Below, piece by piece: positions 55,774-64,000 of a stretch of DNA of 64,000 nt. The notes under the pieces were generated by a model. It saw only the letters and a program-made list of their open reading frames with translations, did not search any database and was not told the origin of the DNA. Source of the DNA: Bifiguratus adelaidae (taxonomy: Eukaryota > Mucoromycota > Endogonomycetes > Endogonales); assembly GCA_002261195.1 (NCBI GenBank), contig MVBO01000025.1, forward strand, positions 62,001 to 126,000, given 5' to 3'. Position 1 is the stretch's first letter, and every line of letters begins with the position of its first letter. The position numbers and the translations under genes are program-made.

Positions 55774-57240
55774 TCAATCAAGATCCTCTGGGAAGGTCCC
55801 CGGTAGTGTTTCCTCTCGCGGTTGACTTGCAGAGTTCGCGGTTGTACTCGTTCCGCTACTGCCTTGGTTTTGAGCTGAATTTGCGGCATTAAAAGGAGAG
55901 GTGCTGGCATTAGCACTATTTGAGCCGTCCTTGTCGTCGTGACCTGCCTTTTGCACTAAAGAATATCGGCTACCGAGAGATATTTAGCACCAGACTCGAT
56001 AAGCGCTTTAAGAATATTTACCAGACAGGACAGGTACCATTCACCTTCAGCCAAGGTTTTATGCACTCCTCGTGAAATTCGTGGTGACACGGCAATTGCG
56101 TTGTTTTGTCATCCAGCAAGAACTCATCTTTGCAAATCGCACATTCTGGGGACCGATCTAAGCTTCGCAGTCAGCCGTCTTGTAGAACATGCACGATTTG
56201 GCACTCACCTAGATCCGCTTGTGTTATTGTCCGACCAGGTAAATGCTCGATGGTTTCCTCAGATGCCGGTGGTGGTGCGTTTTCCCTGTTTGTCAAGAGT
56301 TGAGGAATTACGAAATCAACAATGCCCCCCCCCGCGGTGGCTACATACTGGTTATATTGCTCCATCATACGTGAGACTATATTGTCGAGAGCAGCCTGAC
56401 TACCAACATAATCACCAAGGTTCATATTCGGGTGTGGCGCTAGACCGAGCAGCTGGAAGAATGCCTCTAGTGGATGCCGTCCCTGCTGCTCGCCACTGGA
56501 GGTGTTATCAGAGCCAACATGTTCGGCTTCGTCCACGTTGTTCGATGCTCCGCCACTGTTGGAACAAACATAAATGTTAACGTAACCCTTGAAGTGACAT
56601 GTTGATGCATATATTCACCTGCTATCCCCAGTATTCCCCCATGTTCGACGAAAGACATAAGGTCTACCGCCAGCGCCTATGGTAGAGAACTCAAATGTGA
56701 CCCCACCCCCGCCGCTAAAGGCCCCACCGAAAGGACTAGAAGCTCGGTTGAAGGGAAACGCGCCAGGATTCCGCGTATTGTCGTTTCCACCTGATTCGGT
56801 AGAAATATTTGTGTTTGCATCTCCTTGTGGAGGACCTGCTCCGGAATCTGTCGAGAAACCTCCATCCTCCTGTTCTCCTGGTTGTCGAAAACTGGCGTCC
56901 ATACGACCGCCCAAGAGTTGCTGTAGAAAGAGTTGTACCAAGTCTTGGTTTCGGGTGATTCGGCCCGGATGTGAGAAAGGAAGGTCGCTCAGCCTCTCGT
57001 TGTCATACTCCTCCGCCAAAAGCTCAAACTCGTTGGCGTCTGAGCCTTCAATCTAACATGAACGAGATCCTTTTAGAGTCGCTGCGCATTTTAGGCCAAC
57101 ATTGAACTCACCTCTTCCACGAACTGCCCGTGACACATAGGACACGTGGGCTCCGGCGCCATAAGTGCGGCTACTTCGGCCTCGCATTGATGGCACCAGT
57201 ATGCAGGTTGAGCCCGGGGCGTTGGACTCCCTTCTGACAT
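55774..57240 (-). CDS. RNF126/RNF115-like RING-H2 ubiquitin ligase
   Basis: E3 ubiquitin ligase of the BCA2/RNF126 type, linked elsewhere to quality control of mislocalised membrane proteins. Five exons (57112-57240, 56619-57052, 56209-56555, 56022-56157, 55774-55969), 413 residues. The N-terminus has the zinc ribbon YWCHQCEAEV...CPMC. A long disordered, Gly/Ser-rich middle follows. The RING-H2 domain reads PECAICKDEFLLDDKTTQLP, CHHEFHEECIKPWL and CPVCR, with all eight ligands present; the last Cys is split by an intron. A region before the RING (IEHLPGRTITQADL) matches the family. The Gln/Ser/Asn-rich tail is short. Confidence 0.93.
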
Positions 57241-57524
57241 GTTGGAAGAGAAGTAGGGCGGAAAACGTTGCTGGCAATGATATCAAGTGCGTAGGTCACG
57301 TGACTATAACCAGAAAGCATTGTGTTTCGACCTAGCTTAGGTTGACCTTTGTTCCCTGCATCATCATACTATATTGGCTTTTAAGTGGCAACGACATGAG
57401 TGAAGTTCTCCTACTTGATCGGTCAATTGGAGGCAATCTGTAGCCAAGCCAAAGCGACCGTGGCAAGACCTTTCGGAACTGACCGTCTTAGGTCTGCCAG
57501 CCTCTCTGCGATCTCTGTCTTCCT

Positions 57525-57564
57525 ATGACGGCGCCTGGCACTCAAATTGCGGTTATCATTGTCG
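57525..57564 (+). pseudogene. Isolated first exon of a flavin-type gene (remnant)
   Basis: ATG at 57525 starts MTAPGTQIAVIIVG and meets a GT donor at 57565. This looks like the beginning of a Rossmann FAD/NAD fold (hydrophobic strand ending in VG, normally followed by GxxG). No downstream exon with the GPxGL-type continuation is present; the DNA runs through short open frames to 57,960 and then into the repeat tract. I read it as a truncated gene start, with low confidence. Confidence 0.25.
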
Positions 57565-58317
57565 GTTTGTACGTTTCCTCCTGCTCTACGGCAAACACGC
57601 TACGTCTACGCAAGTAGTGAAAGTCTGTCAGCTGGTTCTAGGTCAATGCGAACAACCGACCTCAAGTGGCCGCGGTGGAAGCGCCTAAAACAGTCATTAC
57701 GCCTGCCTTCCAGACAAGGCGTTATTGAAATTCCATTTGTCAGACTCAATATGGGCTCGACAATCAAGCTTATGGCTTTTGCTCGCTAACGGGACTGGAG
57801 TACCGAGCCTGCTTATGCTGATTCTTCAAGCGCAAGAGTCGTTTCCGGAACTCGATGGCGGCTTTCGTACTTCACTCAGCTATCAATTAAGCTACCTTAA
57901 GGGTCTTTGTAATCCCCTCTTGAACTTGCCATGCTAGAACCGGCCTTGGTTGCGATATTTCATTCCAATTTAGACTGTCTTGTCATGTGAGGCAGCTTTC
58001 TTCGTAGCAGCATGAGATGAATCTCACCGACCGAATCCGACGTTGAGACGATTCAAAACATATTAGCAATATTGGACGAGGTGTAGGCAAAGAATGCTCA
58101 CCATCTCATCAGTGATTAGATGCCTGAATACCTTGACGCTTCTCGGCAATTGGATCGAGGCATCGACCTCCTAGAGTTAAAGAGGTCTTACTGTAATATT
58201 GTAGCTGAAGGTCTGACTCTGAAAATTCGCTTAAAGATTTCGTCAGGTACAATATCCGTCATTGAGCAGAGCTGGGATCACAAAGAAAAGGAGAACCAAC
58301 GCTTCTCATATGAAATG
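57565..58317. other. Unassigned stretch before the heptamer tract
   Basis: About 750 bp with only short open frames (57547-57789, 57725-57937, 58120-58362 plus), none with a motif. It may contain further relics of the truncated gene. No transposon terminal repeat was seen. Confidence 0.35.
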
Positions 58318-59471
58318 TACTGTACTGTACATGTTTCTCATCCCGCTAACAAAATGTTATAGTAACTACATGCGTGTAACTCATATTTGGCCATGACAGC
58401 GAGAAGACCGTAAATTGTGATTAAAAGCCTCTAGTAAAATGATAGTGACAATCCGTTGTGTCTAAAAGGCCCTTGATACTGTGTTGCGGTCGCAAGAAAT
58501 AAGAATGATAATGTAGTACAGTGTTGAACGCTACTGTACTGTATACAGTAGAATGATATGGAATTGATGGAACTCTTTCGGTTACATTAAATTGTTGCTT
58601 GATATCGTCTTCCCTACAGTATTCTACGACTCGCAACTACGGGTTATTTGCGCAATTTGCTCAGTTTGATTGAGGTCGAGAAAATCGTTTACAGTCTTAC
58701 AGTATTGTACAATGGTACAGTATCACAAACTATGAGTTTACTACTGTATTTATAGAACTGTACTGTACCTCTGCAATCCAAACTTAAGGTAATATATACT
58801 GTACAGTACAGTCACATCTCTCAACAGATGGTTCACACTGTACTGTGCTGATTGATTACTGTAGCGCAATGGGAAACACACAGTATGTACTCTGTCCTAC
58901 AGTACGGTACCTTCTGTTTGCCTTGCCGAAGTTTCAGACTCCTTGACAAGGAAGGATCACTTTTTCTACTGTACAGTATATTCTGCGGTAGCCTGGTTAT
59001 AGTCCATTACAGTACTGTACACCAGATTAATGAACTTTTCTATTTTCTTGACCGTTCAGATTCGTGGCATCTGAGTGAGATGTGGTCATCTTTCATCTCA
59101 AGTCTCCGGACAGACGTCTCACCTACAGCACTGTACCTCAGGATGGCCTCAGATCTCAGCTGAATGATTAATCCATTTCCTTTCCAATTCTAGCTTACTG
59201 TACAGTATCTCAGTTGAGATACCATGAGCTGTCGAGAGATTTCGGCGCAGCTATTACAGTCACACTAACAACTAAGATAGCTTGCAGCAGTTGCTTGTTG
59301 CTCCATTCCCAACATAAAATCATTAAATTTCGCTCTTTACAATAAAAATTCCAGTTACTGTAGAAGGTACAGTAGAGTTAAACGTTTTGATCGTTGGAAA
59401 TACAGTACCGTACTGTACTGTAGGTTTGGATAAATTTATCCTCTGCTATTCGTGTAGCTGCTGTTACTGTA
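58318..59471. repeat. Cluster of 26 TAC(A/T)GTA heptamers
   Basis: Counted by eye on the plus strand: 26 copies of TACAGTA or TACTGTA (each the reverse complement of the other) in 1154 bp, against about 0.14 expected by chance. Copies often overlap by their TA, giving chains such as TACTGTACTGTA (58318-58329, 59411-59422) and TACTGTACAGTA (58797-58808, 58967-58978, 59196-59207). The DNA between copies is not itself repetitive. Three more occur at 61228-61239 and 61300-61306, beyond the transposon. The heptamer equals TA + CWG + TA, the classic Tc1-type excision scar. Confidence 0.9.
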
Positions 59472-59574
59472 TCTATGGAACCCGTTACGGTATTAACTTC
59501 GCATTATCCATACCGACACTCTGTAGGAAGGTCTACATCGTCAATACGCTTGAGGGTAAGCAACTGCACATGTA

Positions 59575-59790
59575 CAGTGGCAGTCAATAGCGTCCCAAGA
59601 ATTGCCTATTTTGACTTTGACGCGTAATTGCGTAACACCCGAAGCAAGTGGGGATTCCAAACTTCTATCAGCCATACATGTGTCCTTTGGCTATCATCTG
59701 CCTGAGTTTCAGCTTCTTAGCCCTTCTGGTGCCGTCACAATCAATGCTAGAAGGCCATAAATTCCTTGGGACAGTTTTGTCCCTGCGCGT
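59575..59790 (+). repeat. Left terminal inverted repeat of the Tc1 element
   Basis: Aligns in reverse complement with 60985-61187 at roughly 70-75 percent by eye. Best-kept blocks are GTCCCAAG-ATTGCCTA, TTTGGCTATCAT, and CTT-GACAGTTTTGTCCC. The two arms have diverged, so the element is not brand new. Confidence 0.8.
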
Positions 59791-59946
59791 CGGACAAATT
59801 TGGGAAGGCAAGAACTCCTTGTACACATACCATTGGCCAATGGCGTGCCTAGTGTAACATTTAGAGGGTACGCGCTATGTATATAAGCTTCAAAATCCCC
59901 AGAAGCCCCCCCAACTGTCGCTCCTGCAGCCAGTTTTGTTCAAACA

Positions 59947-60960
59947 ATGGGTCTCAGCAACGCCAAGGCAAACAACATCAAAATGCTCCACCAGAAAGGC
60001 TATTCTGTCCGCAAAATCGCATCCGAGACCGGTATTTCAAAGTCTACGGTACATCGGTATACCTCAAGCCTGCCTGATGGGCCGCCAATGAACGTCGGTG
60101 GGCGTCCAAAGGCCCTCGGCACCCGCGAAATTAACACCATACGCAAGCTGATCTGCAGCGGTGAACACGATAATGCGGCGGCAGTTTCTCGGTGCCTCGA
60201 GTCAGATTACCACCTGGCTGTCAGCCCAGCTACAGTTCGTCGGGCGCTGCGGTCAATTGGGCTCGTTTCAGCCATCAAAAAGAAGAAGCCTCTGCTCAGC
60301 AAGTAGCACCGACAAGACCGCTTAGACTTAACCGATCGGCATTGCGACTGGACTGTGAAGGATTTCAAGTCCATCTTGTGGTCGGACGAGACCAAAATCA
60401 ACTTTTGGGGTAGCGATGGCCGGCATTATGTATGGAAAGAGCCGGGAGAAAGCCTCAGTGATCGACTTGTTCAGCCTACGCTCAAACGCAACGGAGGACA
60501 TATCATGATCTGGGGCTCGTTTATGTTCCACGGCAGGGGCGATCGCGTTCACATCGAGAACACTATGAACGACCAAGTCTATTCTGTGATCCTGAAGGAG
60601 AATGTGCCTCAGTCTTTACGGTATCTCCGTCGAAATGTCTCGGAAATCATCTTCCAGCAAGACAATGATCCCAAACATACGTCGAAATTGGCACAAGATA
60701 CCATGGATGATATGAGTTTGGACGTTCTACTGTGGCCAACGCAATCCCCAGACCTCAATCCAATCGAACATTTGTGGGACTATCTCAAGAAAAGGCTCGC
60801 CAAGTACAACACAAGGGCATCGGGTGTTAAGGAACTTTGGGACCGGATACAGGTGGAATGGAGCAATATACCTGCCGATTTGTGTGCGAAGCTAGTATCT
60901 AGCATACCTGATAGAGTCCAAGCTGTAATTGCAGCAAAGGGGGGCTACACGAAATACTAA
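59947..60960 (+). pseudogene. Tc1-like transposase with one nonsense codon
   Basis: Two abutting open stretches share one frame: 59947-60306 (helix-turn-helix part, MGLSNAKANNIKMLHQKGYS, VRKIASETGISKSTVHRYTS, GGRPKALGTREINTIRKL) and 60307-60960 (catalytic part). The catalytic triad is WSDETKINF (first Asp), QQDNDPKHTS (second Asp) and PIEHLWDYLK (Glu), with 34 residues between the second Asp and Glu, so DD34E. The only break is TAG at 60304-60306, between the DNA-binding and catalytic halves; there are no frameshifts. Without that codon the frame would be 337 residues, normal for Tc1. Confidence 0.88.
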
Positions 60961-60984
60961 TAAATGGAGATTAAAGATTTCTGG

Positions 60985-61187
60985 TGGGTCGGGGACAAAA
61001 GTGTCTCAAGGAATGGCCCGTCCTCTAGGTTTAATTGTGACGGGACAAGAAGGTCTAGAAGCTGTAAACCGAGCATATGATAGCCAAAAAACAAGGCTAC
61101 ATACATTAGGAAGCTTTGGATGGTTGTTGCGCAATGGCTGGTTAAAGCCAAATTAGGCAATCCTTGGGACGGTTTTGATTGCCACTG
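60985..61187 (-). repeat. Right terminal inverted repeat of the Tc1 element
   Basis: Reverse complement of 59575-59790, ending in CCACTG followed by the TA duplication. It starts right after the transposase stop codon. Confidence 0.8.
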
Positions 61188-61189
61188 TA

Positions 61190-61559
61190 TAGGATTGGGC
61201 GTCAGAGTGTCCGAAAGAGGATATCTTTACAGTACAGTACTTTCTCGGTCAATTCCGTGAGTCCCAGCAGCTTTTTGCGTTCCAAAACAATAAAAGATGT
61301 ACAGTAGCACGCAGACCGGAGTCCCTCTTAATCAACCCTAGGGCCGTCCTACTTAATTAACTTCATCTCTGCTCAAGAAAGAAGACCCTTTTTCTCATCC
61401 CTTCAGCCTCGCCTTCTACAGTGATAGCGTCGGGCATACGGTATCCCCCGACCTTGATTTTTACTTGCACCCTTGAACCTTAGGCCATTTGTAACCCCTT
61501 GCGTTTGCATGCATGGTTACTTCGTATCGCTCGCAGTCACAAGACGACACTGACGCGAG
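61190..61559. other. Spacer between the Tc1 element and the retrotransposon
   Basis: Contains three further TAC(A/T)GTA heptamers (61228-61234, 61233-61239, 61300-61306). An LTR of the downstream gypsy element could end here, but without its partner LTR I cannot place it. Confidence 0.35.
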
Positions 61560-64000
61560 ACACACCAAGAACCTTTCGAAGATTTGCCCACCGAAAGACC
61601 TCAAGACATGGACCCATCAAATATGCAAAGCGTACTTCATGCCATTCCGGAGCACTTAGAGAGAATTAATGCAAGGATCACTTCTCTGGAGATCATGAAC
61701 CATAGAGACGAACCCTAGAGCAACACCCAAGGGAGAAACACCAAAAACATTTCTGCCTCTATGAATAGCCTAAAGCTGGATAATCCACCGATTTACAGAG
61801 GGCAAAGAACTGCAGCTGCCGTTGAAAACTGGTTGTGGCAAGTGGAGACGTACGCGGATCTTTATGCCTTAGGCGACAAGCTCACCCGTCAAACTTGCAA
61901 CGACACTACTGAGGGAGGAAGCGCAAACCTGGTGGAGGAACCATTTGCGAAACACGCCGGCTAGTCAACGTATTTATACCTGGGACAACATCTGCGACGG
62001 CTTGTAAGAAGAGTCCAAGCCGGCTATTAGCGAGCGAGCTATCCGCAACCGGTATATGCGACTGCAACAGACCGGCAGTTTCATCGATTATACGAACGAA
62101 TCGGGAGATCTTCTGCTTCTGCTCGGTAACATGGTGTCGCAACGAGATGCGTAGATATCCCTATCTAGATGGGTTTAAGACGGCGACCCGCGACCTGCAT
62201 CGAGGTCGTTGAAGACATTCGACGAGGCAAGCGTATGGCCACTAGGTTCCAAGCCGTTCTGCCAATTTCAACCGAAGCCCGCGAAGAGCGAGACCATATG
62301 GCGTAGCCATTTGTGCCCGCCTTTCGATACCATTAACGACTCTGTCGGTGGTGAAGTCCGCATGATCTTTGACAATATCAAGGTGTTGACTCCGCTTGGT
62401 CTGCAGGAGCGCCAGCGCTGTACGAATAGGTCTCTGCCTACGATGCCGCTCCCCACCGAAAACACAATCGCCGCGCCATACGACGACACCGCGCCTCAAT
62501 AACATCGAGGAATAACCCCCAGAAGAACAACCGGAGTCGGAAAACGACGATCGACAGTAGAAGTGGGAACATCTACTGTCAACAGTCAAGAAGTTCCCGA
62601 GAGCAGACACACCTCTGCGGCTTGGTCACCTTGGACAAGAAAGTACGGATACATCATCGACATTGTTCACAGTGCAGGGTTATCTCAACGGCTACTCCGC
62701 CCGCTTACTCATAGATAGCGGTGCGTCTAGTAACTTCGTTGACGAGAACTTTGTAACTAAAAGCAACGAAATGAACAAGTCTCTGAAACTTTATCCTGCA
62801 GTTGCCAAGTTGACGGATGGCTGAGAACGCAATATCGATGGGAAGTCAAACATTACACCATTAGAGTTGCCAATTATAAGGACGAGTTATCCTTCAATAT
62901 CTTCGGCCTCAGTAGCTACGATGCAATCCTCGGCAAAGCTTGGCTCAAAGGGATCACTCCCGAGATCGATTTAAGAAGACGTGATGCGATTCATACACAA
63001 TAGGGAAGCAGTAGAGACACGATCAGACGAGCATCCTTCGCAATAAGTCACACCGATTCAAGTCGTCGAAGAATATGTCCAAAGTTTTGAGCTAACCGTA
63101 GGCAACCTACAGGAGGAAGGCGCCTGTTTGGGGTCTTTGTAACGCCACCAAATGTAGAGGAAGAGCTGCCTCAAACCAGTGACAGCCACCCCAAGATGTC
63201 CGCCTTGCTACAAGAGTATGAGGAAACATTTCCTTCTGAATTGCCTGCGGGCTTACATCCTAGTCGGCCCAACTCCGATCATGAAATAGTGTTGGAACCA
63301 GCCACCACCCCGCAAGCGCGTTCGCCATACCAAACTTCCCTTAAGGAACTCGAAGCCTTACGTCAAGAAATCGACACAAGGTTGGCTAAAGGTTGGATCA
63401 GACCCACCTGCTCACCGTGGGCTGCGCCCATGTTATTCGTCAAGAAGCCGAATGGGACGCTGCGCCTTCGTCATGATTGCCGAATGCTAAACAAACACAG
63501 CGTCAGAAAGCGATATCCGTTAACTTTGATGCAAACGGCTGATTGACCTCGTTAAAGACGCTAATTTTCTCCACGCTGGACTTACATTCTGGACATGACA
63601 AGTTCGAGTGAAAGAAAGCGATACTCTGAAGACAGCGTTCAAGACACGCTACGGGTCAAACGAATGTTTAGTAATGCCGTTTGGATTAACGAACGCCAAC
63701 GACGTTTCAGGCGCTATTGAATCACTTGATCCGACCTTACCTTGATCAATTTGTGGTCATATACATTGACGACATCCTGGTGTTCTCGCGAAACGACGAG
63801 GAGCGTTTGGACCACCTACGGACAGTGTTTGAGATGCTAAAGAAGGAGAAGCTTTACGTCAAACGAAGCAAGTGTAAATTCTTTCAAAGAGGCCGTGCCA
63901 TACCTGGGACGTATTATTACTCGTGACGGCGTCAAAGTGGACGAGAACAAGGACCCAATCAATCAAAGAATGGCCGAGGCCTCGCAATGCGCACGAGATA
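61560..64000 (+). mobile_element. Decayed Ty3/gypsy retrotransposon, 5' part, runs off the window
   Basis: Gag-like start (SLKLDNPPIYRGQRTAAAVE then NWLWQVETYADLYALGDKL, about 61761-61950), an aspartic protease site (ARLLIDSGASSNFVDENF, about 62700-62755) and reverse transcriptase (63196-63926). Order gag-protease-RT is that of Ty3/gypsy. Stops and frameshifts interrupt every domain, so it is a dead copy. Integrase and the 3' LTR would lie beyond the end. Confidence 0.85.
63196..63926 (+). pseudogene. Ty3/gypsy reverse transcriptase, broken
   Basis: First block: SALLQEYEETFPSELPAGLH then EIDTRLAKGWIRPTCSPWAA and PMLFVKKPNGTLRLRHDCRM, stopped by TGA at about 63544. The second block resumes in another frame with [20 protein letters not shown] and then FVVIYIDDILVFSRNDEERL, where YIDD is the catalytic box. 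At least two frame changes and several stops separate them. Confidence 0.85.

Larger units (their letters stand above)
59575..61187 (+). mobile_element. Tc1/mariner DD34E DNA transposon, complete with TIRs
   Basis: 1613-bp element flanked by TA target duplications (59573-59574, 61188-61189). Ends are CAGTGGCA...TGCCACTG-like: left CAGTGGCAGTCAA, right TTGATTGCCACTG. The terminal inverted repeats are long, about 200-215 bp. One transposase gene lies between them, with a TATATAAG box at about 59,877. Insertion is inside or at the edge of the TAC(A/T)GTA tract. Confidence 0.9.

Noticed and set aside
58318-59471. TAC(A/T)GTA tract as a transcription-factor site array or microsatellite
   Set aside because: No gene start lies close enough to need 26 sites, spacing is irregular, and intervening DNA is unique, unlike a microsatellite. 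The match to Tc1 footprints next to a Tc1 element explains more, though the binding-site reading is not excluded.
1-64000. CRISPR arrays, bacterial operons, IS elements
   Set aside because: The window is plainly eukaryotic with spliced genes; no regularly spaced direct repeats of CRISPR type were seen.

Overview
The window is nuclear DNA of a fungus. Nearly every gene is cut by GT-AG introns of about 45-60 nt. It carries a Pol II largest subunit with a long YSPTSPS tail, PHO80/PCL-type cyclins, a Gyp7 Rab-GAP, TSR2, prohibitin, and an AMPK gamma (SNF4) gene. CUL4, UVRAG, an RNF126-like E3 and a TMCO3-like antiporter are all present, which suits an early-diverging (zygosporic) fungus, but nothing here fixes the taxon. 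Exon boundaries were set by hand from splice sites, reading phase and family alignment from memory; reading phase closes in every model called as a gene.

Layout. 1-23 kb is packed with housekeeping genes: DCN1, RPS29 and UVRAG on the minus strand, CUL4, RPB1 and MGST3 on the plus strand, a tandem array of three quinone oxidoreductases (the third is dead), then SNF4 and a coiled-coil gene. 23-34 kb is looser: two PCL-type cyclins, TSR2, GYP7 and PHB1. 35-44.4 kb is a purine/ureide catabolism cluster: Ncs1 permease, hydantoinase/DUF917 protein, ureidoglycolate lyase, allantoicase and OHCU decarboxylase. 44.7-50.4 kb is a tight minus-strand run with gaps of 40-56 bp: an unknown tail-anchored protein, an FHA protein, a K+/H+ antiporter and an autoantigen-p27 zinc protein. 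50.6-54.2 kb is an inverted duplication carrying a tRNA-Thr gene and two decayed copies of an orphan gene. An O-methyltransferase and an RNF126-like E3 follow. From 57.5 kb the DNA is repeat territory: a truncated gene start, a 1.15-kb tract holding 26 copies of TAC(A/T)GTA, a Tc1/mariner element, and a rotted Ty3/gypsy retrotransposon that runs off the end.

How the genes fit together. DCN1 and CUL4 act in one pathway (cullin neddylation) and lie 3.7 kb apart. The purine cluster covers uptake plus the OHCU, allantoate and ureidoglycolate steps, but lacks urate oxidase and allantoinase inside the window.

The most striking signal is the TAC(A/T)GTA tract. This 7-mer is what a Tc1-like element with CAG...CTG ends leaves when it excises from a TA site, and an element with exactly those ends sits 100 bp away. 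I infer a self-feeding insertion/excision hotspot. Other points: a possible allantoicase-lyase fusion, an in-frame TGA in the permease, GC-AG introns including a stop-free 48-nt one in CUL4, a 12-nt microexon, and unusually long RPS29 introns that may host small RNAs.
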